The notes beneath the pieces were generated by a model that worked only from the letters and a program-made list of their open reading frames with translations, was not told the DNA's origin and searched no databases. Positions 9,070 to 16,744 of a DNA stretch of 64,000 bases are shown piece by piece. A program made the position numbers and the translations under genes. This stretch comes from Pseudopedobacter sp037968815 (GTDB lineage: Bacteria > Bacteroidota > Bacteroidia > Sphingobacteriales > Sphingobacteriaceae). The first letter of the stretch is position 1. Each line of letters starts with the position of its first letter. The stretch covers positions 212,532-276,531 of the forward strand of contig JBBKWF010000018.1 in the NCBI GenBank assembly GCA_037968815.1, in the 5' to 3' direction.

Positions 9070-10302
9070 TTATAAAACTACACCTGATTGTCCAAGCTTT
9101 AGCTTTAAAGATGCCATATCCTCACTAATTTTCAAATCAACAATCTTCGCATAATGTTGCGTTTGCTTTAACGATTTATGACCCAGCATTCTGGAAACAG
9201 TTTCAATGGGGACGCCATTGCTTAAAGTCACCGTGGTTGCAAATGTATGTCGAGCGATATGAAACGTTAAATTCTTTTTTATACCACAACAATCCGCAAT
9301 TTCCTTTAAATATGAATTCATTTTTTGGTTAGTTAAAACGGGTAATACTAAATCTTTAATTACGCATTTTGGGTCATCTACATATTTATTCATAATATCA
9401 ATCGCTGATGGTAATAAAGGCAACCGTGTTGCAGATTCTGTTTTCTGCCGCGTGGTAACTATCCATTTACCACCATCAACGCCATCAATAATATCTGACC
9501 GGCGCAACTGATAAACATCCACATACGCCAAACCGGTATAACAGCTAAATAGAAAAATATCACGGACATGGTTTAGCCGATCTGTCTCAAACTCCTTAAT
9601 TTCTATTTGTTTTAATTCTTGTTTAGTCAGCGCAACACGAATCACTTCTTTCTTATTGGTTTTAAATCCTGCAAAAGGATCTTTAATCAGCCAACCTTTT
9701 TTGATACACTCTAGAACAATCTTTTTTAAGTTGCCGATGTATTTCATTGTTGCATTATGCCCACATTTTCTCACGCTCTTTAGCCAGAATGCAAATTGCG
9801 AAACAAACTCGTAGTTCAGATCTTTGACAGGGATGTCATCAACCTGATATTTCCATTGGATAAACGAAGCAGTATGGTCACATGCTGTTTTATAACGCAT
9901 TAGAGTGGATGGAGCGAACTCCTGCCCGACAAGAACTTTCATCTGCTCATTGTGATGTTGGAATGTGGCAACGATTGTTCGCTCTTCTTCGCCTTGCCCT
10001 GTGAGTACGTTTTTAAGATTTTCGGCAGTTAAAGCTTGATCTAAGTCAATTATGGATTTCTTTGCCTGATATACCTTACTGCACATGATGTCGAGAAGAT
10101 TGTTGAGTTCTCTGGCGTCTTCTTTTGAACCAATGGCTCTTCCGCCGGAGGCGTTCCACCGCTGGCTATCCCACTTTCTTTTTAGAGCGATGTCTTTCGA
10201 CAAGCCATCGACTGTCACACGTAGGTAGATATACCTTAAATTTCCTTTTTCATTTTTGGGTTTCTTCAGAAAGAAGATTAGCCCGAAGCTTTTTTCTAAC
10301 AT
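9070..10302 (-). CDS. Bacteroidota-type tyrosine integrase
   Basis: This encodes 410 residues in the usual three parts: an arm-binding N-terminus (about 1-95), a SAM-like core-binding domain (about 105-205) and a catalytic domain. The catalytic residues seen are His348 and Arg351 in HIARHTFAT, His375 in LGHKS and the nucleophile Tyr384 in QTQHYAKI. The first Arg position reads CYTGLAYVDV, so the usual TGLR arginine is missing, as in CTnDOT-type integrases. The gene is the last of the element, 250 bp from a tRNA-Asp 3' end. It should catalyse integration and excision at that tRNA. Confidence 0.9.
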   Translation of the reverse strand: MLEKSFGLIFFLKKPKNEKGNLRYIYLRVTVDGLSKDIALKRKWDSQRWNASGGRAIGSKEDARELNNLLDIMCSKVYQAKKSIIDLDQALTAENLKNVLTGQGEEERTIVATFQHHNEQMKVLVGQEFAPSTLMRYKTACDHTASFIQWKYQVDDIPVKDLNYEFVSQFAFWLKSVRKCGHNATMKYIGNLKKIVLECIKKGWLIKDPFAGFKTNKKEVIRVALTKQELKQIEIKEFETDRLNHVRDIFLFSCYTGLAYVDVYQLRRSDIIDGVDGGKWIVTTRQKTESATRLPLLPSAIDIMNKYVDDPKCVIKDLVLPVLTNQKMNSYLKEIADCCGIKKNLTFHIARHTFATTVTLSNGVPIETVSRMLGHKSLKQTQHYAKIVDLKISEDMASLKLKLGQSGVVL

Positions 10303-10350
10303 AACAACATCATTAATAGATTAAACAAATGTCGAAATGTAGTCTCATCA

Positions 10351-10449
10351 AATCAAGATGTTTAATGGCTGAACATCTTGATTCACAGCTAGAAGCGTCA
10401 TTTTCAACGCGTCTTTTTTCCTGTTTCAAAAGACGTCATGAATGACGCT
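10351..10449. repeat. paired inverted repeats beside the integrase
   Basis: Two inverted repeats occupy the integrase-tRNA spacer. AATCAAGATGTT (10351-10362) is the perfect reverse complement of 10372-10383, and AGCGTCATT (10394-10402) is the reverse complement of 10441-10449. They could be integrase arm sites or part of the attachment region. Confidence 0.55.
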
Positions 10450-10500
10450 CATAAATATTGGGTTTTATTATATAATTTGGTATGGCTTAAAACCAAAAAA

Positions 10501-10528
10501 GCCTCCAAATTATACGATTTGAAGGCTT
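10501..10528 (-). terminator. terminator after the left tRNA-Asp copy
   Basis: GCCTCCAAAT / ATTTGAAGGC hairpin with one mismatch. On the minus strand it is followed by a run of Ts (AAAAAA on the plus strand before 10501), as expected for a rho-independent terminator of the tRNA transcript. Confidence 0.65.
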
Positions 10529-10552
10529 TTGCACATTTTTGAAATGTAATTG

Positions 10553-10699
10553 GCGGAATGGACGGGACTCGAACCCGCGACCTCCTGCGTGACAGGCAGG
10601 CATTCTAACCAGCTGAACTACCACTCCGTTTGGTTAAAAACTTATATTAAATTTTCAATTTTGTTTCCCTTACATTGCGTTAGGGAGTGCAAATATAGA
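10553..10699. repeat. 147-bp direct repeat, copy 1 (tRNA-Asp and promoter)
   Basis: This segment recurs at 10796-10942 with about three mismatches clustered in the tRNA leader (TTTTGTTTCCC against TTTTACTCCCC). It contains the whole tRNA and a CAAATATA promoter box (TATATTTG on the minus strand). Confidence 0.9.
10554..10627 (-). tRNA. tRNA-Asp (GTC), copy 1
   Basis: This 74-nt cloverleaf on the minus strand has acceptor GGAGTGG pairing with CCATTCC, D-arm AGTTCAGCTGGTTAGAAT, anticodon loop CTGTCAC with anticodon GTC, and T-arm GCGGGTTCGAGTCCCGT. The discriminator is G, as required for aspartate. No CCA is encoded. Its 3' end faces the integrase, so this copy marks the element boundary. Confidence 0.95.
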
Positions 10700-10765
10700 T
10701 TATTTATTCTTCAAAATCACTAATGATTTAAAAATTAAAATAGTAAAAATACTTTAAACCAAAAA

Positions 10766-10793
10766 ATCCCCAGATAATTAAATCTGAGGATTT
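10766..10793 (-). terminator. terminator after the right tRNA-Asp copy
   Basis: AATCC and CAGAT pair with ATCTG and GGATT around a short A/T loop, preceded on the plus strand by an A-run that becomes a T-run on the minus strand. It closes the transcript of the second tRNA copy. Confidence 0.6.
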
Positions 10794-10795
10794 CT

Positions 10796-10942
10796 GCGGA
10801 ATGGACGGGACTCGAACCCGCGACCTCCTGCGTGACAGGCAGGCATTCTAACCAGCTGAACTACCACTCCGTTTGGTTAAAAACTTATATTAAATTTTCA
10901 ATTTTACTCCCCTTACATTGCGTTAGGGAGTGCAAATATAGA
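10796..10942. repeat. 147-bp direct repeat, copy 2 (tRNA-Asp and promoter)
   Basis: Second copy of the unit at 10553-10699, offset by 243 bp. The two tRNA sequences inside are identical. Confidence 0.9.
10797..10870 (-). tRNA. tRNA-Asp (GTC), copy 2
   Basis: Identical in sequence to the copy at 10554-10627 and on the same strand. It is probably the original resident copy because the better promoter lies immediately upstream of it. Confidence 0.95.
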
Positions 10943-10963
10943 CAAAACCGCTTAACTCCAAAA
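10933..10963 (-). promoter_or_regulatory. Bacteroidota promoter of tRNA-Asp
   Basis: On the minus strand, TTTTG (10963-10959) and TATATTTG (10940-10933) are separated by 18 bases, matching the TTTG/TAnnTTTG consensus of Bacteroidota sigma-A promoters. The copy upstream of the left tRNA keeps only the -7 box at this spacing. Confidence 0.65.
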
Positions 10964-10979
10964 TTTATTTTAAAATAAA

Positions 10980-12053
10980 TTATTCTCCAGTTCCTTCTTT
11001 CATCTTTTCAGCGTTTTCAGCAAACTGTAAAGCCTCCAAAATCTCTGTTAAATCACCGTTCATAACCGCAGGTAAGTTGTAAGTAGTCAGGCCGATACGG
11101 TGTTCTGTTACTCTTCCTTGTGGATAATTGTAAGTTCTAATTTTTGCAGAACGGTCACCTGTAGAAACCATTGTTTTTCTTTTGCTAGCAATCGCTTCGT
11201 TATGTTTTGCAAGCTCACGTTCGTATAAACGGCTACGTAACATCTCCATTGCCCGCTCACGGTTACCTAATTGAGAACGCTCAATTTGGCAAACTACTAC
11301 AATTCCCGATGGTCTGTGCGTTAACTGAACCTTAGTCTCTACCTTGTTTACGTTTTGTCCACCAGCACCTCCAGAACGCGACGTTTGTAAATCTACATCA
11401 GCAGGGTTAATATAAACATCCACATCCTCAGCTTCAGGCATTACCGCTACAGTTGCGGCAGATGTATGAACCCTACCTTGTGTTTCCGTATCGGGCACAC
11501 GTTGCACTCGGTGAACGCCCGATTCGTATTTTAGAACACCATAAACATCTTCACCAAGCACTTTAAAAATCACCTCCTTATAGCCACCATTAGTTCCTTC
11601 GGTAACTTCCAGGGTTTCACAACGCCAACCTCTAGCTTCGCAATAACGAACATACATACGGTACAAATCGCCGGCAAAAATTGCAGCCTCATCGCCACCT
11701 GTTCCGCCTCTAATCTCTACAATCGAATCCTTTTCATCACCTTCCTCTTTCGGAATCAGCATCAAGCGGATTTTAGCTTCCAGTTCTTCTTTCTCCGGCA
11801 ACAAAGCATCTAGTTCCTCTTTAGCCATCTCTCTAAACTCCTGATCTTTCTCGGTGGCCAAAATATCTTTGTTCGATTCAATGTTGCTCACCACATCCTT
11901 GTAAATAAAATACTGGTCAACAATCAGCCCCAAATCCTTATATTCCTTGCTCAATTGTGCAAAACGCTTCATATCCTGCGTCACTTCCGGGCTGCTCAGC
12001 GATATCTCTACATCATCCCTGCGTTGCTTTATAGCTTCTAATTTCTCTAACAT
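10980..12053 (-). CDS. prfA: peptide chain release factor 1
   Basis: RF1 recognises UAA and UAG stop codons and releases the finished peptide from the ribosome. The GGQ catalytic motif is present (SGGAGGQNVNKVET, about residue 230). The codon-recognition segment reads VQRVPDTETQGRVHTS, where the PxT tripeptide is PDT. I set the start at MLEKLEAIK (ATG 12051-12053), which gives 357 residues, the family's usual length. A longer frame begins at 12080 but its extra nine residues do not fit the family. The gene stands alone, downstream of the two tRNA-Asp genes on the same strand. Confidence 0.97.
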   Translation of the reverse strand: MLEKLEAIKQRRDDVEISLSSPEVTQDMKRFAQLSKEYKDLGLIVDQYFIYKDVVSNIESNKDILATEKDQEFREMAKEELDALLPEKEELEAKIRLMLIPKEEGDEKDSIVEIRGGTGGDEAAIFAGDLYRMYVRYCEARGWRCETLEVTEGTNGGYKEVIFKVLGEDVYGVLKYESGVHRVQRVPDTETQGRVHTSAATVAVMPEAEDVDVYINPADVDLQTSRSGGAGGQNVNKVETKVQLTHRPSGIVVVCQIERSQLGNRERAMEMLRSRLYERELAKHNEAIASKRKTMVSTGDRSAKIRTYNYPQGRVTEHRIGLTTYNLPAVMNGDLTEILEALQFAENAEKMKEGTGE

Positions 12054-12109
12054 ATTATTTTTCTGAAAATGTGCCGGCAAAAAACCGGCAGGTTCTGTGT
12101 TCTTGGGTT

Positions 12110-12200
12110 AATGCAGTCCCGCTATCCGTTAATACGCCACAGGCCTTATTCGCATGAGGCCGGTATCCACTACTATCGGGTTTAGGCACTCAGGCGACTG
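12110..12200. repeat. possible dispersed repeat with hairpin
   Basis: The spacer between prfA and the next gene is unusually GC-rich and non-coding. It contains AGGCC and GGCCG pieces around TTATTCGCATGA that can fold back. It resembles, from memory only, a repeat found in intergenic regions of Sphingobacteriaceae. Confidence 0.3.
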
Positions 12201-12210
12201 CAAAAAAAAC

Positions 12211-13032
12211 TCAATCTTTTTTAACCGCCCACAAAGTTAAATCTTTTTCCCTTAAAACGATAAGCCGATTAAACCTGAGCGAAGCTTTTTTAAATGCCAA
12301 AGAATCGGGTAGGGGGATTTCTTTTAAATAGAAAGTTTGATAGTTATAACTCATCAATTTATTATTCTTTGCAAAATAGATGTCATTATTATTTACATCA
12401 AACTCAGCTTTTGGGTAAACTACCGCTGTTTTAACAAAATTGCCGTACTTATCAAAAATCCGGATGCCTACGGTAGTATCGTTTATATAAACCTGTTGAT
12501 CATCCGTCAACATAAAGTTGGCTTGCATATCAAAGCCATTCCGCTGGTAAATATTTCCGCTTTTTAAGTCATCCACAAAATAATTGGTCAGCTTACGCAA
12601 TTCGCGGTTAATTTGGTCATAAGCCCAAAATCCATTATTATTTGCCGATGAAATTAAGCTAACTTGTACTTCCGGGTTTTGGTTGAAAGTGTATTTACTG
12701 ATCTCACTGAGGTTATTATTTAATACAACCAATTGCTGGTAAGCCGGATAATACAAAATAACGCGGAGCGGGTCCGTTACATCTAATTGTGCAATCTCTC
12801 CGTATGATTTATTAGTGTAATTCCATAAAAACTTCCCTTTGGGGTTAAACTTTAGAAGTTCATTTTTAGGAGTCACTACAAATAAGTTTCCCAAATTATC
12901 TACGGTAGCAATTTTGGCTGCAGTATCTATTTTAGCAATAAACTGAAATTCTTGGGCGTAAATATTTGACTTCCATAATAACAGAAGCAAAATCAATGAC
13001 GCTTTAAAAATGATAGATTTCAACTTTTGCAT
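12211..13032 (-). CDS. exported protein, probable beta-propeller
   Basis: This encodes 273 residues. It begins with a clear signal peptide (a basic start, then LILLLLLWKSNIYAQ), so it is secreted to the periplasm or surface. The rest alternates short hydrophobic strands with D/N-rich turns, such as ATVDNLGNLFVVTPKNELL and IRIFDKYGNFVK. This recalls NHL or WD-type propeller blades, but no blade signature is strong enough for a family. It starts where the LpxH-like gene ends (the two share base 13032), so they form an operon. Function unknown. Confidence 0.75.
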   Translation of the reverse strand: MQKLKSIIFKASLILLLLLWKSNIYAQEFQFIAKIDTAAKIATVDNLGNLFVVTPKNELLKFNPKGKFLWNYTNKSYGEIAQLDVTDPLRVILYYPAYQQLVVLNNNLSEISKYTFNQNPEVQVSLISSANNNGFWAYDQINRELRKLTNYFVDDLKSGNIYQRNGFDMQANFMLTDDQQVYINDTTVGIRIFDKYGNFVKTAVVYPKAEFDVNNNDIYFAKNNKLMSYNYQTFYLKEIPLPDSLAFKKASLRFNRLIVLREKDLTLWAVKKD

Positions 13033-13793
13033 TAGTCTAGTTTCGGTTCAAAGTTTTTTAACTGCACTTCTTTACCATCAAAAACGGCATAGCTGGTAAA
13101 GTTTACCCACTCTCCTAAGTTAATGTATTTAGCTTTCTCAATATCCAGCTCAATAGGGAAATGCCTATGCCCCATCATTAAATAATCTACCTCACCAAAA
13201 TTGCTTTTAAGTTCTTGATAATAACCTGCTAACCACTTTTCTTCAAAATTTTTCTGTAAGTGCTCTTGTTTTTTATTTCCTGCCAACCTACTTTTCTGGC
13301 TCCAATAATTGGCGATGCCTACCCCAAAATTAGGGTGTAAACGGGCAAAAAGCCATTGACAAAATTTACTCCTGAAAAAGTTTTTCAATAACTTATAAGC
13401 ATTATCACCACTGCCTAAACCATCGCCATGGTGCAGAAAAAAACGTTTGCCGTTGATATCTAACAGTAATTCGTCACTTACAATTGTAGCACCTAGTTCT
13501 TTTTCAAAATAATCAAAAACCCACATATCGTGGTTGCCTTTAAAAAAATAAAGCTTAATTCCTGCGTCACTTAGTTCTGCCAGTTTTCCTAATAAACGGA
13601 TATAACCTTTTGGCACAACGGTACTATACTCAAACCAAAAGTCAAATACATCGCCCATCAAAAAAATGGTGTTTGCGTCCTTTTTAATAAAATCTAGCCA
13701 AGCAACTAATTTTGCTTCTCTAGCTCTACTACTTTGATAGTTTGGTGCACCCAAATGAAAATCGGATGCGAAATAATAATGCGTTTTCTCCAT
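13032..13793 (-). CDS. lpxH: UDP-2,3-diacylglucosamine diphosphatase (LpxH-like)
   Basis: This 253-residue metallophosphoesterase has all family blocks in order: ASDFHLG (9-15), GDVFDFWFEY, GNHDMWVFDY, HHGDGLG and the final GHRHFP. The DFWFEY and HDMW contexts fit LpxH and its relatives, which hydrolyse UDP-2,3-diacylglucosamine to lipid X in lipid A synthesis at the inner membrane. The downstream exported protein gene is coupled to it. The exact substrate is inferred, since some Bacteroidota members of this family are annotated only as UDP-2,3-diacylglucosamine diphosphatase-like. Confidence 0.85.
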   Translation of the reverse strand: MEKTHYYFASDFHLGAPNYQSSRAREAKLVAWLDFIKKDANTIFLMGDVFDFWFEYSTVVPKGYIRLLGKLAELSDAGIKLYFFKGNHDMWVFDYFEKELGATIVSDELLLDINGKRFFLHHGDGLGSGDNAYKLLKNFFRSKFCQWLFARLHPNFGVGIANYWSQKSRLAGNKKQEHLQKNFEEKWLAGYYQELKSNFGEVDYLMMGHRHFPIELDIEKAKYINLGEWVNFTSYAVFDGKEVQLKNFEPKLD

Positions 13794-13948
13794 CGGTTGA
13801 AATATGCGTTAAAATTATGATTTTATTTTTGATTAGATAAGGGAGGTTTGAGGTAGTATAAACGTTGTCAGAATCAAGTGTCAATAAAATAAGTATTGAA
13901 TTTCTTCAGAAAGTTTCTTTTGAACAAGATTCTTTATTGTTTAAAACG

Positions 13949-13978
13949 AAAAATGCCAGCCTTAAAAAGACTGGCATT
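13949..13978 (-). terminator. terminator of the Fe-S scaffold gene
   Basis: AAATGCCAG / CTGGCATTT stem with A and T flanks, 25 bp after the stop codon of the minus-strand gene at 14004. Confidence 0.7.
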
Positions 13979-14003
13979 TACAAATTAATCAAAAAAATAA
14001 ATC

Positions 14004-14354
14004 TTAAACAGAGAAGCTTGTTCCGCAACCGCAAGTGCTACTAGCATTTGGGTTGTTAAAAACAAAACCTCGGGCATTTAAGCCTTGTTGAAAATCAACT
14101 TGCATACCTGCAAGGTAAAGTCCGTGTGATTTATGCATAAAAACTTTTATACCATCAATGCTATATTCGCTATCACCTTCTTTGGTTTGGTCAAATCCTA
14201 AAACATAAGTCATTCCAGAACAACCTCCGCCCTCAACCCCTAAGCGTAAACCAAATGACTCATCTAATTCTTGTTGTGACATTAACTTCTTGATCTCTTT
14301 TTTTGCACCTTCAGTTAAGGTTACAGGTGCTACAGCTTCTATTATGTTGCTCAT
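14004..14354 (-). CDS. A-type iron-sulfur cluster carrier (IscA/SufA/ErpA family)
   Basis: This encodes 116 residues, the usual length. The three conserved cysteines are present: one in GGGCSGMTYVL and two in the C-terminal STCGCGTSFSV. They bind an iron-sulfur cluster and pass it to target apoproteins in the cytoplasm. The gene is monocistronic here, far from any suf cluster in this window. It cannot be assigned to IscA, SufA or ErpA from sequence alone. Confidence 0.93.
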   Translation of the reverse strand: MSNIIEAVAPVTLTEGAKKEIKKLMSQQELDESFGLRLGVEGGGCSGMTYVLGFDQTKEGDSEYSIDGIKVFMHKSHGLYLAGMQVDFQQGLNARGFVFNNPNASSTCGCGTSFSV

Positions 14355-14440
14355 AAAAATAATTTAATATTCAAATATACGGGAAAATGTAGATTTTTGT
14401 TTTTTAATAAGCTTATTTTACAGCTAACTTACATTACAAC

Positions 14441-14968
14441 ATGGATATTTCTATTTTCTTTTTCGACCTTTTAAAATACACACTTGCAGGGCTTTTTGTG
14501 TTCTTTACTGCTTACTTTGTACTGAAGAGCCATTTTGATACTTACTATAATATTAAAGCTTTAGAATATAAATCTTTGGTGGTTAAGGATGTGTTGCCTC
14601 TGAAATTGCAGGCCTATGAACGGATGACTCTTTTTGTAGAACGCATTAATCCATCTAACTTGATGGTACGCTTACACCAACCTGGTATGTCGGCCAAAGA
14701 AATGCAGTCTTTAGTTTTAGCCGAGGTAAAAGCAGAGTATCAACACAATATTTCACAACAGCTATATATTAGCACCGATGCTTGGAACATTATTAAAAGA
14801 GTAAAAGACGACACAATAGGTTTGCTTAACCATGCCGTGGGAGGTTTGCCGGCAGAAGCTACCGCAGTTGAACTCAGTAAAATGATTTTTGTTAAGTTAG
14901 ATGAGCTAGAAGAAAACCCTTACGATTTAGCTCTTTTGGTAATGAAGAACGATTTGCGAGATATGTAA
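14441..14968 (+). CDS. conserved membrane-anchored protein (Bacteroidota)
   Basis: This encodes 175 residues with one N-terminal membrane segment (LLKYTLAGLFVFFTAYFVL, about 9-28). A mostly helical cytoplasmic part follows, with motifs QAYERMTLFVERINPSNLMV and ELEENPYDLALLVMKNDLRDM. I know similar proteins only as uncharacterised Bacteroidota proteins. The gene ends 11 bp before the 5'-nucleotidase C-terminal-domain gene on the same strand and probably shares its transcript. Function unknown. Confidence 0.8.
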   Translation: MDISIFFFDLLKYTLAGLFVFFTAYFVLKSHFDTYYNIKALEYKSLVVKDVLPLKLQAYERMTLFVERINPSNLMVRLHQPGMSAKEMQSLVLAEVKAEYQHNISQQLYISTDAWNIIKRVKDDTIGLLNHAVGGLPAEATAVELSKMIFVKLDELEENPYDLALLVMKNDLRDM

Positions 14969-14979
14969 TCATTTAAATC

Positions 14980-15720
14980 ATGCAGAAATCAATTATAAAT
15001 TTTTGGCTTGTAGTAGTTCTGTTTTTAGCAGGATGTAGCCCTCAGTTACAAATCAGGAAAACAGAAAAGCAACTTTACCCTATTACAACGGCGATAAAGC
15101 CTGATTCCGTTATGGAGGCTTTCGTTTCCCCGTATAGGCAAAAGTTAGATTCTATAATGAATGATGTAGTTGCTGTTTCTACAAAAGAAATCCAGAAGAG
15201 TAGGCCAGAGGGTTTGCTAAATAACTTCTTTGCAGATGCAATGTACCAAAGCGGAAAGGATTGGGGTCTTAATTTCGATTTTGCATACACCAATTACGGA
15301 GGTTTAAGAATTCCATTACCAAAAGGAGAAATCTACAGATACAAAGTTTTTGAATTGATGCCTTTTGAAAACGCAGTTACCTTAGTCACTTTTCCGGGTA
15401 AAGATATCCAAGACTTTTTTGATTTTATGGCTGCTAGTGGTGGAGATCCAATTTCGGGAGCAAGCTATGTGATAGATGGAAAAAAAGCTATTGATATTAA
15501 TATTAACGGAAAACCGTTTGATCAATCTAAAAGTTATGTGGTTTTAACTTCTGATTATATGGCAAACGGTGGCGACGGTGGAGCTATTTTTAATAGAGCA
15601 ACTGCTCGTTACGATTCTGTTTATAAACTTAGAGATGCTTTATTCCTTTACCTCGGTAAAAAACAAAAAGCTGGAGAAAAATTAAACCCTGTACAAGATG
15701 GAAGAATCAAAATTAAATAG
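14980..15720 (+). CDS. 5'-nucleotidase C-terminal-domain lipoprotein
   Basis: This encodes 246 residues. The lipobox LFLAGCSP near residue 20 marks it as a lipoprotein. The body matches the substrate-binding C-terminal domain of UshA-type 5'-nucleotidases: YTNYGGLRIPLPKGEI, FELMPFENAVTLVTFPG and LTSDYMANGGDGG. The catalytic metallophosphatase half is missing here and is encoded by the next gene, which overlaps this one by 23 bases. Together they probably form one two-subunit periplasmic or surface nucleotidase. The overlap implies tight translational coupling. Confidence 0.88.
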   Translation: MQKSIINFWLVVVLFLAGCSPQLQIRKTEKQLYPITTAIKPDSVMEAFVSPYRQKLDSIMNDVVAVSTKEIQKSRPEGLLNNFFADAMYQSGKDWGLNFDFAYTNYGGLRIPLPKGEIYRYKVFELMPFENAVTLVTFPGKDIQDFFDFMAASGGDPISGASYVIDGKKAIDININGKPFDQSKSYVVLTSDYMANGGDGGAIFNRATARYDSVYKLRDALFLYLGKKQKAGEKLNPVQDGRIKIK

Positions 15721-16645
15721 ACGGAAGTTCTTAAAAACAGGATTCTCAGGAGCTGCGCTTTTGGCTTTAGGTTTAAACAGTGAAAGCGTTTTTGCTAAAG
15801 ACGATTTTAAGAAATTAACCATTTTACATACTAACGATGTTCACAGCCGAATTGATCCTTTTCCGCTTGACGGAAGTAGGAACGCCGGCAGGGGAGGTGT
15901 AGCCCCAAGAGCTGCCCTAATCAACAAAATAAGAGCAGAAGAAACAAACGTTTTATTGTTAGATGCTGGCGATATTTTTCAAGGCACACCTTACTTTAAT
16001 TTATGGGGTGGCGAGCTCGAGATTAAGATGATGAGCATGATGGGTTATGATGCCGGAATTATGGGAAACCATGATTTTGATAACGGTGTTGAAGGCTTTG
16101 TAAAACAGTTGCCACATGCAAATTTCCCGATCATAAACTCTAATTATGATTTTGCGGATACGCCAATGGCAGGAAAATCTGCCCCCTACAAAATCTTCAA
16201 TAAAAAGGGGATTAAAATCGGAGTTTACGGCCTAGGAATAGCGTTAGATGGCTTAGTGAACCCTGTTCAGTACGGTAATACCAAGTATCTAGATCCGCTT
16301 AAAGAAGCATTGAAGTACGAAAAAGAGCTTAAACAGAACCATAAATGTGATTTGGTTATCTGCCTTTCGCATTTAGGTTATAAGTATAAAGAGCAAAAGG
16401 TTTCTGATGTTGTTATGGCTTCAAATCTTTACCATACTGATTTAATTATTGGTGGACATACACATACATTTTTAAGTTCGCCAGATATTATCAGAAACAA
16501 AAATGGAAACGAAACTTTGGTTAATCAAGTTGGCTTTGCCGGTATAAATTTAGGGCGAGTAGACTTTGTGTTTTCAAGTAATAATTCAAAGAAAGTAGGT
16601 TATACTTCTGCTTTAGAGGTGATTGAAAATAAATTCAATTTTTAG
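15698..16645 (+). CDS. metallophosphatase, 5'-nucleotidase catalytic part, Tat-exported
   Basis: This encodes 315 residues. The N-terminus NRRKFLKTGFSGAALLALGL is a twin-arginine signal. Metal-binding motifs of the UshA catalytic domain follow: ILHTNDVHSR, LLDAGDIFQG, MGNHDFDNG, CLSHLGYK and GGHTHTF. The usual C-terminal nucleotide-binding domain is absent and is encoded separately by the preceding gene. The partner carries a lipoprotein signal while this one uses Tat, so the pair is exported by different routes and must meet outside the cytoplasm. The likely reaction is dephosphorylation of nucleotides. Confidence 0.9.
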   Translation: MEESKLNRRKFLKTGFSGAALLALGLNSESVFAKDDFKKLTILHTNDVHSRIDPFPLDGSRNAGRGGVAPRAALINKIRAEETNVLLLDAGDIFQGTPYFNLWGGELEIKMMSMMGYDAGIMGNHDFDNGVEGFVKQLPHANFPIINSNYDFADTPMAGKSAPYKIFNKKGIKIGVYGLGIALDGLVNPVQYGNTKYLDPLKEALKYEKELKQNHKCDLVICLSHLGYKYKEQKVSDVVMASNLYHTDLIIGGHTHTFLSSPDIIRNKNGNETLVNQVGFAGINLGRVDFVFSSNNSKKVGYTSALEVIENKFNF

Positions 16646-16744
16646 TTTTTTTTAACCGATTTTTTTTTGAAACTTCGAGGCTCGGAAGTCGGCACCCCCG
16701 CCATACTTCCATCGCATTTTAAATCAACGTATTAGAAAATTAAC

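Noticed and set aside
16646..16744. oriC upstream of dnaA
   Set aside because: No cluster of DnaA boxes (TTATCCACA-like) and no AT-rich unwinding array is visible either side of dnaA.
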